Of a DNA stretch of 64,000 bases, positions 1 through 9,472 are shown one piece after another. The DNA is from Xenorhabdus lircayensis (GTDB lineage Bacteria; Pseudomonadota; Gammaproteobacteria; Enterobacterales; Enterobacteriaceae), in assembly GCF_016306625.1 (NCBI RefSeq), contig NZ_JACOII010000065.1:45790-109789 (forward strand). The letters run 5' to 3'. A program made the translations under genes and the position numbers. Every line of letters starts with the position of its first letter. Position 1 is the stretch's first letter. A model generated the notes under the pieces. That model was not told where the DNA came from, did not search any database, and saw only the letters and a program-made list of their open reading frames with translations.

Positions 1-1583
1 TGTTTTGTGTTATGCAAATTATTTCGAGTGGTTTGTCTCTGGGAATAATTCATACGGATCAGTCATATATCGAAAGAATAGATTTGGGAACTCAACGGAG
101 AGATACCCTTGGCTTGAGTTGGGCAGCATTATTGCAAACGCGTAACACTCTGAACAAAATCGCAATTGCTCAGAAAGTAGGGCAGCCACAAACACAGATA
201 GATGCAATGGAGGCTTTACTTAAAAGTTCACTAAACGAAGCAGACAGGAATTTTGCTCGATTTAGTTCATTACCTCTGATGGAACAAACTGACAATGGAG
301 CCGTCTTATTGACTGCTGTTGAACATTCTTATCAAGAATACACCAACGCCCTAAAAGAGCTAATAACTTATCTCTATGAAGGAAATTTTCAGGCTTTCCT
401 TGATCAACCCACAGAAGATTATCAGCGTAAGATGGAGATTGCATATAACAACTATATGCAGTACCTCGGCGCAAACATTAGCACCGCGGTTTCTGATGGC
501 GAATTTTACTACAAAGTATCCATTGCCATGTTCTTTGGCGCTATCCTGATGGTGTTTGTTGTTTCAGCATCGGCTCATTGGTGGTTGAGACGTAACCTGC
601 TTAGACCGTTTTCGAACATGAGAGCTTGCTTTCAGGATGTGGCGGAAGGTCGTTTGGATAAAGAAATTGCCGTTACCACCCATGATGAAATTGGCGATAT
701 TTTCAGAAAACTGCGTGATATGCAGAAATCATTAATCAAATCCATTGATTCCGTGCGCGAGAATACCAACCAGATGTATTCCGGTATTCAGGAAATCACA
801 CAAGGTAATACTGACTTATCATCACGTACAGAACAACAGGCGGCATCACTGGAAGAAACAGCAGCCAGCATGGAAGAACTGACCGTCACCGTTAAGCAGA
901 ACGCAGAAAATGCGCGTCAGGCCAGTGAGCTGGCGGTATCTGCATCCCAGACCGCTTCAAAAGGTGGCGAACTGACCACAAGTGTTGTGGCAACTATGGA
1001 TGAAATTGCCAACAGTTCGAAGAAAATCAGCGCCATTATCAGTGTTATCGATGGCATTGCTTTCCAGACCAATATTTTGGCACTGAATGCAGCCGTTGAA
1101 GCAGCGCGTGCTGGTGAGCAAGGGCGTGGATTCTCCGTGGTGGCTGGCGAAGTACGTGACTTGGCACAAAGAAGTGCTGAAGCAGCGAAAGAGATCAAAA
1201 CCCTAATCGATGAATCCGTCCATCGTGTTAACCAAGGTTCAGAGCTGGTAAATAATGCAGGGCAGACCATGGATGAATTGGTCAAATCTGTTAATCGAGT
1301 GACTGACTTGATGGCTGAAATTGCTGCCGCTTCTGACGAACAAAGCCGAGGCATTCATCAAGTTGCCCAAGCAGTCGGTCAGATGGATCAGGTCACACAG
1401 CAAAATGCGGCATTGGTGGAACAATCTGCGGCGGCTGCGTCAGCTCTTGAAGATAAGGCGGACAGATTGGTGAAAACTGTTGCTCAATTTGAACTGCCTA
1501 GAGGCTTGGGCAATGAGTACGACTATCAGGAGTCTTCCACATCAAACATGACCGATGAGTATGTTGTAAGTCAAGTACGCTGA
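1..1583 (+). CDS. Methyl-accepting chemotaxis protein, Tsr/Tar type (5' end outside window)
   Basis: Inner-membrane chemoreceptor that binds periplasmic ligands and controls the CheA kinase. The reading frame is open from base 3 to the left edge, and what is visible begins inside the first membrane segment, so roughly the first 15-20 residues are missing. The periplasmic four-helix domain carries the [13 protein letters not shown] stretch shared with Tsr and Tar. A second membrane segment (about residues 165-190), a HAMP domain and the highly conserved signalling tip ([20 protein letters not shown]) follow. The C-terminal NWETF tether used by CheR and CheB in E. coli Tsr/Tar is absent. It stands 6 bases before cheR, so it probably heads or belongs to the che operon. 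The ligand cannot be told. Confidence 0.95.
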   Translation, partial: FCVMQIISSGLSLGIIHTDQSYIERIDLGTQRRDTLGLSWAALLQTRNTLNKIAIAQKVGQPQTQIDAMEALLKSSLNEADRNFARFSSLPLMEQTDNGAVLLTAVEHSYQEYTNALKELITYLYEGNFQAFLDQPTEDYQRKMEIAYNNYMQYLGANISTAVSDGEFYYKVSIAMFFGAILMVFVVSASAHWWLRRNLLRPFSNMRACFQDVAEGRLDKEIAVTTHDEIGDIFRKLRDMQKSLIKSIDSVRENTNQMYSGIQEITQGNTDLSSRTEQQAASLEETAASMEELTVTVKQNAENARQASELAVSASQTASKGGELTTSVVATMDEIANSSKKISAIISVIDGIAFQTNILALNAAVEAARAGEQGRGFSVVAGEVRDLAQRSAEAAKEIKTLIDESVHRVNQGSELVNNAGQTMDELVKSVNRVTDLMAEIAAASDEQSRGIHQVAQAVGQMDQVTQQNAALVEQSAAAASALEDKADRLVKTVAQFELPRGLGNEYDYQESSTSNMTDEYVVSQVR

Positions 1584-1589
1584 GGTCAG

Positions 1590-2477
1590 ATGAAATCCAA
1601 TTTAATAGCTTCAGATACTGATGCTACTGCACCGCTGAACTTTATGCTTCAGCGGCACGCTTTGTCGGATGCGCAATTTGAGCGTATCTGCCAGTTTATC
1701 TATCAACGGGCTGGCATTGTACTGGCAAAAAATAAACGTGAGATGGTATACAACCGCTTAGTCAGGCGGCTTCGTGTATTGGGATTCAATGATTTTGGTC
1801 AATACCTGTCTATTCTGGAACAAGATATCCACAGCAACGAATGGGAATTGTTTATCAATGCGTTGACCACTAATCTCACGGCATTTTTCAGGGAATCCCA
1901 TCATTTTCCCATACTGACTGCACACGCCAGTAGGAAAAATGGAGGAACATACCGCGTTTGGAGCGCAGCCGCTTCAACGGGGGAGGAGCCGTATTCTATT
2001 GCAATGACCTTGTGTGAAGCACTGGGGCATCGGTCAAATCGGATAAAAATCATTGGCAGCGACATTGATACCAGTGTGCTGGAAAAAGCCCGGCAGGGCG
2101 TTTATCGACTGGAAGAATTGCAGTCTCTGGATGAGAGCCTAAAGAAAAAATATTTTTTCAAAGGTGTTGGTCTCTTTGAAGGATATGCTCGGGTTCGCCC
2201 TTTACTTGCTGAACTGGTAAGTTTTCAGCACTTGAATCTATTGGATTCTGATTGGGCTCTCGAAGGTAAGTTTGATGCAATTTTTTGTCGTAATGTCATG
2301 ATTTATTTTGATAAAAATACGCAGGAGAGGATCTTGCGCCGTTTCGTCAATTTTTTAAAACCGGATGGTTTGCTCTTTGCGGGGCATTCCGAAAACGTCA
2401 CTCAAATCAGCCGAGAGTTCTACTTGCAAGGCCAGACCGTTTACGGTGTAGGTCGGGCAAGGAGGGGTCATGAATAA
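1590..2477 (+). CDS. cheR: Chemotaxis protein methyltransferase CheR
   Basis: Transfers methyl groups from S-adenosylmethionine to glutamates on chemoreceptors for sensory adaptation. It has 295 aa, close to the E. coli enzyme. An N-terminal helical domain (first ~90 residues) precedes the Rossmann-like methyltransferase domain, with the conserved [21 protein letters not shown]-binding stretch, GSDIDTSVL and the [13 protein letters not shown] motif. A GAGG Shine-Dalgarno overlaps the upstream receptor stop. The 3' end overlaps cheB by 8 bases, pointing to translational coupling. Confidence 0.97.
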   Translation: MKSNLIASDTDATAPLNFMLQRHALSDAQFERICQFIYQRAGIVLAKNKREMVYNRLVRRLRVLGFNDFGQYLSILEQDIHSNEWELFINALTTNLTAFFRESHHFPILTAHASRKNGGTYRVWSAAASTGEEPYSIAMTLCEALGHRSNRIKIIGSDIDTSVLEKARQGVYRLEELQSLDESLKKKYFFKGVGLFEGYARVRPLLAELVSFQHLNLLDSDWALEGKFDAIFCRNVMIYFDKNTQERILRRFVNFLKPDGLLFAGHSENVTQISREFYLQGQTVYGVGRARRGHE

Positions 2478-3522
2478 AATAACTGTTCTTTGTGTAGATG
2501 ATTCAGCGCTGATGCGCCAAATCATGCGGGAAATTATCAATAGCCACCCTGATATGGAAGTGGTGGATTGCGCTCCGGATCCATTTGTTGCCCGTGATTT
2601 AATAAAAAAACACAACCCGCAGGTATTAACGTTGGATGTTGAGATGCCACGCATGGATGGCATTGATTTTTTAGAAAAATTAATGCGCTTACGTCCTATG
2701 CCTGTCGTGATGGTTTCTTCTCTGACAGCAAAAGGTTCAGAAATTACGCTAAAAGCGCTGGAACTGGGGGCTGTGGATTTTGTGACCAAACCACAGCTGG
2801 GTATCCGTGAAGGTATGTTGGCCTATAGTGAGCTGATTGCTGAGAAAATTCGTGCCGCAGCGCAGGCAAAAGTCAGTACTATAGAACCTGCCCCCGAGAA
2901 TGCGGTGCCGCTGAATTTCAAACCACTATTATCCAGTGAAAAACTGATCGCAGTTGGCGCTTCGACAGGGGGGACAGAGGCAATCAAAAACCTGCTGCAA
3001 CCCCTGCCAGTCACCAGCCCAGCCTTGTTGATCACACAGCATATGCCCGCTGGTTTCACACGCTCATTTGCGGAAAGGCTCAATAAACTGAGTCAGATCA
3101 CCGTTAAAGAAGCCGAGGATGGGGAGCGTGTTCTACCTGGGCATGCTTACATTGCACCAGGGGATCGCCATATGGAACTCTGCCGCAGTGGTGCTAATTA
3201 CCAAATTATGATAACCAGTGCCTTGCCGGTTAATCGCCATCGTCCCTCTGTTGATGTCCTGTTTCGTTCCGTTGCGAAATATGCAGGGCGTAATGCCGTG
3301 GGAGTTATCCTGACTGGCATGGGTAGTGATGGTGCAGCGGGTTTGCTGGAAATGAAACAGGCAGGAGCTTATACATTGGCGCAGAGTGAGGCAAGTTGTG
3401 TGGTATTTGGCATGCCACGTGCCGCGATCCAGTTAGGGGCAGTGGATGACGTCATGGACATTCAAAAAATCAGTAAAGCTATGCTGGCTAAAATCAGCAT
3501 GGGTCAATCGATTCGTATTTAG
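2470..3522 (+). CDS. cheB: Chemotaxis response regulator methylesterase CheB
   Basis: Removes receptor methyl groups when phosphorylated by CheA and also deamidates receptor glutamines. The N-terminal receiver domain (about residues 1-125) has the paired acidic residues of VDDSAL, the phosphorylated aspartate in [10 protein letters not shown] and the lysine in DFVTKPQ. The C-terminal esterase domain keeps the Ser of GASTGGTEA, the His of TQHMPAG and the Asp of [11 protein letters not shown]. It has 350 aa, normal for the family. It overlaps cheR by 8 bases and is followed by cheY after about 30 bases. Confidence 0.97.
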   Translation: MNKITVLCVDDSALMRQIMREIINSHPDMEVVDCAPDPFVARDLIKKHNPQVLTLDVEMPRMDGIDFLEKLMRLRPMPVVMVSSLTAKGSEITLKALELGAVDFVTKPQLGIREGMLAYSELIAEKIRAAAQAKVSTIEPAPENAVPLNFKPLLSSEKLIAVGASTGGTEAIKNLLQPLPVTSPALLITQHMPAGFTRSFAERLNKLSQITVKEAEDGERVLPGHAYIAPGDRHMELCRSGANYQIMITSALPVNRHRPSVDVLFRSVAKYAGRNAVGVILTGMGSDGAAGLLEMKQAGAYTLAQSEASCVVFGMPRAAIQLGAVDDVMDIQKISKAMLAKISMGQSIRI

Positions 3523-3552
3523 TAATGATAAGTGAAATTCCAAGGAGTTTTT

Positions 3553-3942
3553 ATGGCAAGTAAGGATCTGAGATTTTTGGTAGTCGATGACTTTTCAACT
3601 ATGCGCCGAATTGTGCGTAATCTACTGAAAGAGTTGGGCTTCAACAACGTAGATGAAGCGCAGGATGGGGCAGAAGCGTTGACTAAGCTTCGTACTGCCG
3701 AATTTGATTTCGTTATTTCTGACTGGAACATGCCAAACATTGATGGCCTCGAATTGCTGAAAACGATTCGCAGTGAAGAAAAACTGGCTGCCTTACCTGT
3801 CTTGATGGTGACAGCAGAGGCGAAAAAAGAAAACATTATTGCAGCAGCACAGGCCGGAGCCAGCGGTTATGTCGTGAAACCGTTTACTGCGGCTATTTTG
3901 GAAGAGAAACTCGATAAAATATTTGAAAAATTGGGGCTCTAA
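3553..3942 (+). CDS. cheY: Chemotaxis response regulator CheY
   Basis: Single receiver domain that, when phosphorylated, binds FliM and switches motor rotation. It has 129 aa, identical in length to E. coli CheY when begun at the ATG at 3553. That start has an AAGGAG site 6 bases upstream, so the in-frame ATG at 3532 is not used here. [10 protein letters not shown] (acidic pocket), [15 protein letters not shown] phosphorylation site and the VVKPF lysine are all present. It lies between cheB and cheZ as in other enterics. Confidence 0.97.
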   Translation: MASKDLRFLVVDDFSTMRRIVRNLLKELGFNNVDEAQDGAEALTKLRTAEFDFVISDWNMPNIDGLELLKTIRSEEKLAALPVLMVTAEAKKENIIAAAQAGASGYVVKPFTAAILEEKLDKIFEKLGL

Positions 3943-3951
3943 GGAGACAAA

Positions 3952-4608
3952 ATGAGTGAAAATCCAGTCATGCCGAGAGATGAGGCGATTACTACCAGTG
4001 AAATAATCAGTCGTATTGGGCAGTTAACGAGAATGCTGCGCGATAGTCTGCGTGAACTGGGATTGGATCAAACCATTGCTCAAGCGGCTGAGGCGATCCC
4101 AGATGCGAGGGAGCGATTGAATTACGTTGTCCAAATGACGGCACAAGCGGCTGAAAGGGTGCTGAATTGCGTTGAAGTAGCGCAGCCCTGTCAGAACGAA
4201 TTAGAGGCGTCGGCAAAATCCTTGACCCAGCGTTGGGATGAATGGTTTGCTGACCCAAACAATCTGGAGCTGACCGATGCCCGCTCACTGGTAACGGACA
4301 CGAGAAACTACCTTAATCTTGTGCCGGAACATGCCTCATTTACCAATGCCCAATTGCTTGAGATCATGATGGCGCAAGACTTTCAGGATCTCACGGGGCA
4401 GGTAATAAAGCGGATGATGGAAGTCATTCAGGAACTGGAAAAACAGTTGGTCATGGTATTAATGGAAAATATGCCCTCTGACCAGATGACTAAAGCGCAA
4501 AAAGAGAACGACAGTCTTCTTAACGGCCCTCAAGTCAACCAGAATGGCGCTGGCGTTATTGCTAACCAAGCACAGGTTGATGATTTGTTGGATAGTTTAG
4601 GTTTTTGA
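3952..4608 (+). CDS. cheZ: CheY-P phosphatase CheZ
   Basis: Speeds dephosphorylation of CheY-P and so shortens the tumble signal. It has 218 aa, against about 214 in E. coli. It is mostly helical, with the catalytic segment [16 protein letters not shown] near residue 140, which carries the conserved Asp and Gln. The C-terminal [10 protein letters not shown] is the CheY-binding tail. An AAGGAG site lies just before the start, 9 bases after cheY. It is the last gene of the che operon, followed by a hairpin at 4687. Confidence 0.97.
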   Translation: MSENPVMPRDEAITTSEIISRIGQLTRMLRDSLRELGLDQTIAQAAEAIPDARERLNYVVQMTAQAAERVLNCVEVAQPCQNELEASAKSLTQRWDEWFADPNNLELTDARSLVTDTRNYLNLVPEHASFTNAQLLEIMMAQDFQDLTGQVIKRMMEVIQELEKQLVMVLMENMPSDQMTKAQKENDSLLNGPQVNQNGAGVIANQAQVDDLLDSLGF

Positions 4609-4686
4609 TAACGAGTGCGAGTATTTTAACGAACAGTATTTCGACAAATAGAACCTCCAAGGACAAAACTTTCATGTTTTGATCAC

Positions 4687-4716
4687 GTTTGGGTGAGTCT
4701 GGTGACTGGCCCAAAC
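4687..4716 (+). terminator. Hairpin after cheZ
   Basis: GTTTGGG at 4687-4693 pairs perfectly with CCCAAAC at 4710-4716. A run of seven T follows about 15 bases further on. It is a plausible end for the che operon. The rest of 4609-4858 shows no convincing gene. Confidence 0.5.
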
Positions 4717-4858
4717 GCCTGCCTCAATACTATTTTTTTCAGAGCATTGCCCCCGTCATCAATCTTCAATGTATTAGAAAGACGATTAGATCACAGTGTT
4801 ATCCGATTGATTTGGTATATAAAAGCATGCCAATCCAGATCATGCAGAGGAAAACGTT

Positions 4859-5698
4859 GTGAAGTCGATCGATAAAATCATTAAGTTGGAAAATTCATTT
4901 GTTTCTTACCGTAAAGAATTTGAAGAAGATCAGGAAAACAACAAAAATGCAATGGTCTTTCTGCATGGTACAAATAGCAGCGGTAGTAGTAGTTTTGGGG
5001 AAATAAAAAAAACCTTTAACGGTGATCGAACCGTGATCATTCCTGATTATGCCGGGTGTGGAAATTCTGGATTACCGCCCGAAACACTGACTATTGAACA
5101 CATTGCGGAGCAAATTGTTGCTGTAATAGAAGATAGCAGCAGTGCTCCTGTCGATTTAGTAGGGGTGTCTCTGGGAGCGGTAGTTGCCGCTGTTGTGGCA
5201 GCAAAGTATCCGAATTTCATCAATAAATTGATATTGACCGCACCGTGGGCGACAAATGATGATCCCCGCCATCAATTAATATTCAAGACGTGGTTACATC
5301 TGGAACTTAATGATAAAGCATCAGCAATGGCCTTTGGCCTATCACATGCCCTGAGCCCAGAATTTATCACATCACTAGGGCATAAAACTATACGGCGGAT
5401 CTGCGCTAAACCAACAGAGAAAGAGACAGATAAACGCATTGCTTTGGGATTAACCACAAACATAAAAGATTATCTAGATCAAATAGATAAGGAAACACTG
5501 GTTATTGGTTTAAGCAGAGATACGTTAATTCCGTCTTATCTGGTACGTGAGGTTTATAAGAATATTAAAAATAGCACATACAAAGAAATTGATAGTGGTC
5601 ATGCTGTTCAAATTGAAAAGCCAGCAGAATGGAGCAATTTAATAAAAGATTTTACTTTTTCAACATCGTTGCTTTCTAATCGTGAAATGGAAAAGTAA
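4859..5698 (+). CDS. Alpha/beta-fold hydrolase
   Basis: Soluble serine hydrolase of the alpha/beta fold with no signal peptide; the substrate is unknown. It has 279 aa from a GTG start preceded by AGAGGAAAA. Visible motifs are the oxyanion-hole HG of VFLHGTNS (near residue 38), the nucleophile elbow GVSLG with Ser104 and the catalytic His248 in IDSGHAV. The acid is probably the aspartate in the SRDTLIP stretch. It sits between che and flh operons, where E. coli has no gene. Its last 23 bases overlap the convergent recombinase gene, which suggests that the two arrived or were trimmed together. A flagellar role is not implied. Confidence 0.85.
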   Translation: MKSIDKIIKLENSFVSYRKEFEEDQENNKNAMVFLHGTNSSGSSSFGEIKKTFNGDRTVIIPDYAGCGNSGLPPETLTIEHIAEQIVAVIEDSSSAPVDLVGVSLGAVVAAVVAAKYPNFINKLILTAPWATNDDPRHQLIFKTWLHLELNDKASAMAFGLSHALSPEFITSLGHKTIRRICAKPTEKETDKRIALGLTTNIKDYLDQIDKETLVIGLSRDTLIPSYLVREVYKNIKNSTYKEIDSGHAVQIEKPAEWSNLIKDFTFSTSLLSNREMEK

Positions 5699-6254
5699 TC
5701 ACTTTCCCCACCGGCAAATACTTATAAATCGTTGACAACGACACATTGTAAATAATCGACAACTGTTTTCGGGAATGCCCCTTATTCAGCAACCTGGCGG
5801 CTTGTTGCCGATCTTCTTCGGTAAACATCACTGGCCGCCCACCAATTCGCCCCTGTTCCCGAGCCGCGGCCAGACCCGCATTGGTTCTTTCCACAATCAG
5901 CTCGCGTTCCATTTCTGCCAGCGCACTCATCACATGAAAGAAAAACCGTCCCATTGCCGTACTGGTATCAATACTGTCGGTCAGACTCTGAAAATGAATT
6001 CCACGTTCATGCAATTCTGAAATCAGTGCTACCAGATTCTTCACACTGCGACCCAGGCGATCCAATTTCCAAACCACCAGCGTATCACCGGATTTAAGAT
6101 GCTTTAATGCGCGTTTCAGTCCCGGACGATTAGCCGTTTTCCCACTGATTTTGTCTTCAAAAATCAACTCACAGTTAATACTGACCAACGCATTTCTTTG
6201 TAAGTCACTATTTTGGTCATTTGTTGACACCCTGATGTAACCCACTCTTGTCAC
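5676..6254 (-). CDS. Hin/Pin-type serine recombinase (DNA invertase)
   Basis: Site-specific recombinase of the resolvase/invertase family, very similar to Salmonella Hin across most of its 192 aa. It shows the GYIRVST active-site serine near residue 10, the GDTLVVWKLDRLGRS arginine cluster and the dimerisation helix segment SALAEMERELIVERT. The C-terminal helix-turn-helix includes RKQLSIIYNVSLSTIYKYLP. The last residues differ from Hin where the gene runs into the hydrolase gene. Members invert DNA between two short sites with the help of Fis. No paired inverted target segment is visible nearby, so its substrate is unknown. Only one flagellin gene is present in the window. Confidence 0.9.
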   Translation of the reverse strand: MTRVGYIRVSTNDQNSDLQRNALVSINCELIFEDKISGKTANRPGLKRALKHLKSGDTLVVWKLDRLGRSVKNLVALISELHERGIHFQSLTDSIDTSTAMGRFFFHVMSALAEMERELIVERTNAGLAAAREQGRIGGRPVMFTEEDRQQAARLLNKGHSRKQLSIIYNVSLSTIYKYLPVGKVITFPFHD

Positions 6255-6313
6255 TGATAATCCTTTAGTTACCTAAGAAATTATTTATCATGCAAATAAT
6301 ACCTATTTATTTG

Positions 6314-6339
6314 CTATAAAAAACCTTTAATTTCTTTAA
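6314..6339. other. Weak hix-like 26-bp site upstream of the recombinase
   Basis: The left half CTATAAAAAACC resembles the conserved half of Salmonella hix sites, and the central TT/AA dinucleotide fits. The right half matches poorly, about half of the positions. It lies 60 bases before the recombinase start. No inverted partner was found, so this is tentative. The remainder of 6255-6572 is AT-rich and holds no gene that can be supported. Confidence 0.2.
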
Positions 6340-6572
6340 TGGCGTGATAAAAGTTGGGTTAAATACGGTTCATATCAAAATAAGTGATGAAAGAGGAATG
6401 GCTATCAATGGGATTGATAAAACGTTACCAAAACGAGTGACTTAACTCACAGTATCAATTTTTTCTTACCAATAATACTCAATTAGTCTCGCTTATTTTC
6501 CCAAAATGATCTTTATTTAATTGAAATAATTTTGTTGCTAACTTGTTACTCGAATGAGTGCTGAGGGTGTAT

Positions 6573-7949
6573 ATGGAACTGATTACACAGTGGTTAGGTG
6601 CAATAAACGGGATTGTATGGGGAGCCCCTATGTTAATTGGGCTTCTGGGCATCGGTATTTTCATGCAAATTCGTCTGTCCTTTTTACCGATCCGTAAATT
6701 GGGCACGGGGTTCAAATTACTCTTCCAAAAAAATGAACAACGAGGTGAAGGTCAAATTTCACCTTTTAATGCCTTGATGACCGCACTATCAGCGACAATA
6801 GGGACAGGAAATATCGCGGGTGTAGCGACAGCCATTGTTATGGGGGGGCCGGGTGCATTGTTCTGGATGTGGATGACCGCATTGGTGGGCATGGCCACGA
6901 AATATTCAGAGGCGGTATTGGCGGTGCGCTTCCGTGAAACCGATAAAAATGGTAATTACGTTGGTGGCCCGATGTATTACATCAAAAATGGCTTGGGGAA
7001 AAAATGGATTTGGCTGGGAACGCTTTTCGCCTTCTTCGGCAGTATTGCGGGCTTTGGTATTGGTAATACAGTACAAGCCAACTCAGTCGCTGACGTACTG
7101 CAAAGTAACTTTGGCATTGAAAAAACCATAACCGCTGGAATTCTGGTAGTTTTGGTTGGTGCAGTACTGATTGGCGGCATCAAACGTATTTCTGATGTTG
7201 CAGGTAAATTAGTGCCTGTTATGACCGTGGGTTACTTTGGTGCAGGCGTAGTTGTTCTGGCACTCAACATTCCTGCCATTCCCGATGCGTTTGCTTTAAT
7301 CATCAAATCAGCTTTCACGCCAGTTGCGGCACAGGGCGGATTTGCTGGTGCAGCAGTTTGGGCAGCGATCCGTTTTGGTATTGCCCGTGGTGTATTTTCT
7401 AATGAAGCGGGCATGGGCAGCGCACCTATCGCCCACGCAGCGGCAAAAACACAAAACCCGATTCGTCAGGGTTTGATTGCCATGCTGGGAACCTTTATTG
7501 ACACGATTATTGTTTGTTCCGTGACGGGGTTAACCATTGTCATTACCGGCGGCTGGCTGACAGGTCAAACGGGCGCAACATTGACCGCAGCTTCTTTCTC
7601 AGCCGTGATTCCGGGAGGTAACTATATCGTTGCCATCGCCTTAGCTATTTTCGCCTTCACAACCATTTTGGGGTGGAGCTTTTACGGTGAGAAATGTATT
7701 CAATATTTACTGGGGCCAAAAGCCGTTGTGCCTTTCCGTATTCTCTGGATTATCGCATTGCCGATTGGGGCTACTCAGTCATTGACGTTTGTCTGGTTGC
7801 TGGCGGATACCCTCAATGCCATGATGGCGATCCCTAACCTGATAGCGATAGCGTTGCTTAGCCCGGTTGTTTATCGCTTGACGAAAGACCATATCCGTGA
7901 TGTGAATGCAGATAGTATTGATATTAAACCGGTGATGAAAGTGGATTAA
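6573..7949 (+). CDS. Sodium:alanine/glycine symporter (AGCS family)
   Basis: Inner-membrane carrier that couples uptake of alanine or glycine to sodium. It has 458 aa with about ten hydrophobic helices. The AGCS signature TALSATIGTGNIAGVATAIVM lies near residue 70, followed by GPGALFWMWMTALVGMATKY and the FSNEAGMGSAPIAHAAAKT motif. The ATG at 6573 with GAGG 6-7 bases upstream is preferred over an in-frame GTG at 6558. It is an ordinary metabolic gene placed between che and flh, so it marks the accessory patch rather than motility. Confidence 0.92.
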   Translation: MELITQWLGAINGIVWGAPMLIGLLGIGIFMQIRLSFLPIRKLGTGFKLLFQKNEQRGEGQISPFNALMTALSATIGTGNIAGVATAIVMGGPGALFWMWMTALVGMATKYSEAVLAVRFRETDKNGNYVGGPMYYIKNGLGKKWIWLGTLFAFFGSIAGFGIGNTVQANSVADVLQSNFGIEKTITAGILVVLVGAVLIGGIKRISDVAGKLVPVMTVGYFGAGVVVLALNIPAIPDAFALIIKSAFTPVAAQGGFAGAAVWAAIRFGIARGVFSNEAGMGSAPIAHAAAKTQNPIRQGLIAMLGTFIDTIIVCSVTGLTIVITGGWLTGQTGATLTAASFSAVIPGGNYIVAIALAIFAFTTILGWSFYGEKCIQYLLGPKAVVPFRILWIIALPIGATQSLTFVWLLADTLNAMMAIPNLIAIALLSPVVYRLTKDHIRDVNADSIDIKPVMKVD

Positions 7950-7971
7950 TGATAGCTGTAATAAATTGAAA

Positions 7972-8015
7972 ATTATCTTATTAGTCGAATCCGCCACACT
8001 TAACAATAAGATAAT
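7972..8015. terminator. Inverted repeat after the symporter gene
   Basis: ATTATCTTATT at 7972-7982 pairs perfectly with AATAAGATAAT at 8005-8015 across a 22-base loop. No U-tract follows, so it may end the symporter message by another mechanism or simply be a structured element. Confidence 0.35.
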
Positions 8016-8090
8016 CGATTCCAAAAACGGAATTATGACCATATTAAAACCGGAAAACATGTCACCTCCGGAAAAGCCAATGGTAAAATC

Positions 8091-8124
8091 AGCTATACCA
8101 TCACTTAAGCTATACCATCACTTA
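8091..8124. repeat. Perfect 17-bp tandem duplication
   Basis: The 17-mer AGCTATACCATCACTTA occurs at 8091-8107 and immediately again at 8108-8124. It lies in the 371-base gap between the symporter and flhB. Nothing else in the gap can be supported as a gene. Confidence 0.9.
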
Positions 8125-8320
8125 TAAGTAACACCAGCCTAACTCATGCCGGAGCCACCCAACCTCCGGCACACTCATAATGCCCCAAATACCCTCGCAA
8201 ATTTCGCAGTGTTCCCGCCATTGAATCTCTGGGCTTTTGTCATGCTTAGCATAATTTTATTTGCCCTTTGCCAAAGGCAAATTTTCGGCATGCAATAATG
8301 AATGCTCACCAAGGAAAGCC

Positions 8321-9472
8321 GTGGCTGAAGATAGCGATCTCGAAAAAACCGAAGAACCCACGCCCCATAAACGGGAAAAAGCCCGTAAAGATGGGCAAAT
8401 CGCGCGTTCCAAGGAACTCACTTCTATCCTGATGTTGGCGGGAGGGGTAAGTCTGCTTTGGATGAGCGGACAGTCGATCACCCATGAACTTTCCCTGATG
8501 GTGTTTGAAGGATTCAACTTCGACCATAACATGGTCAGCAATGACAAACAGATGGTACAGCAAGTCGGTCGATTGCTGAAACAGGCGGTTTGGGCATTGT
8601 TACCGGTTTTTGTTGGATTGGTATTGATTGCCCTCAGTGCACCAGCCTTGATGGGGGGGCTGATATTCAGCTCAAAATCCATCAAATTTGACCTGACTAA
8701 GCTGGATCCCATTTCTGGTTTGAAGAAAATCTTCTCCATGAATGCGCTGGCGGAATTGTTCAAAGCCATTTTGAAGGCGTTACTGGTAGGAGGTGGTGCG
8801 GCACTGTTTATCTGGCTGAACTGGCCTGCCATGCTCAACCTGACTACCCAGCCTCCGCTGATGGCGTTGAGTGATGCCATGATGATGCTGATATTTGCCG
8901 GCTATATTATCTTATTTATGCTGATACCGATGGTGGCGTTTGACGTGCTTTATCAAATCCGCAGCCACCTGAAAAAATTGAGAATGACCCGCCAAGAGAT
9001 CAAGGATGAGTTTAAGGAGCAAGAAGGGGATCCACATGTAAAGGCCAGAATCCGTCAACAACAGCGGGCGGCTGCTCGAAAGCGCATGATGACGGATGTG
9101 CCAAAGGCCGATGTTATTGTCACCAACCCAACTCATTACGCTGTTGCCTTGAAATATGACAGCAAAAAAATGAGTGCCCCCAAAGTATTGGCAAAAGGGG
9201 CGGGGCTTATTGCCTTACGCATCAAAGAAATTGGTGCTGAAAATCGCATTCCGTTACTGGAAGCTCCACCTTTAGCGAGGGCGTTGTTTCGCCATGCTGA
9301 AGTGGGAGGTTTTATTCCTGCGGCGCTCTATGCCGCTGTCGCCGAAGTGCTTGCCTGGGTTTACCAATTGAAACGTTGGAAACAGGAAGGTGGCTTGAAA
9401 CCGAAAAAACCTGAAAATCTGCCAGTGCCGCCAGCACTGGATTTTGCTGGAGAAAATAATCGTCATGGCTAA
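8321..9472 (+). CDS. flhB: Flagellar export switch protein FlhB
   Basis: Inner-membrane component of the flagellar type III export gate that switches specificity from rod/hook to filament substrates after self-cleavage. It has 383 aa (E. coli 382). The EKTEEPTPHKREKARKDG N-terminus, four membrane helices and the autocleavage motif N269-P270-T271-H272 are intact, at the same residue numbers as in E. coli. The GTG at 8321 with AAGGAAA 4-10 bases upstream gives the family N-terminus; earlier in-frame starts do not. The 3' end overlaps flhA by 8 bases. Confidence 0.97.
   Translation: MAEDSDLEKTEEPTPHKREKARKDGQIARSKELTSILMLAGGVSLLWMSGQSITHELSLMVFEGFNFDHNMVSNDKQMVQQVGRLLKQAVWALLPVFVGLVLIALSAPALMGGLIFSSKSIKFDLTKLDPISGLKKIFSMNALAELFKAILKALLVGGGAALFIWLNWPAMLNLTTQPPLMALSDAMMMLIFAGYIILFMLIPMVAFDVLYQIRSHLKKLRMTRQEIKDEFKEQEGDPHVKARIRQQQRAAARKRMMTDVPKADVIVTNPTHYAVALKYDSKKMSAPKVLAKGAGLIALRIKEIGAENRIPLLEAPPLARALFRHAEVGGFIPAALYAAVAEVLAWVYQLKRWKQEGGLKPKKPENLPVPPALDFAGENNRHG

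Noticed and set aside
4693..4875. 60-codon plus-strand frame between cheZ and the hydrolase gene
   Set aside because: It overlaps the che terminator and the hydrolase start, has no ribosome site and no protein-like pattern.
5007..6330. AAAAAACCTTTAA at two places as a possible invertible-segment boundary
   Set aside because: Both copies are in the same direction and one lies in the hydrolase coding sequence, so inversion by Hin-type chemistry would not work.
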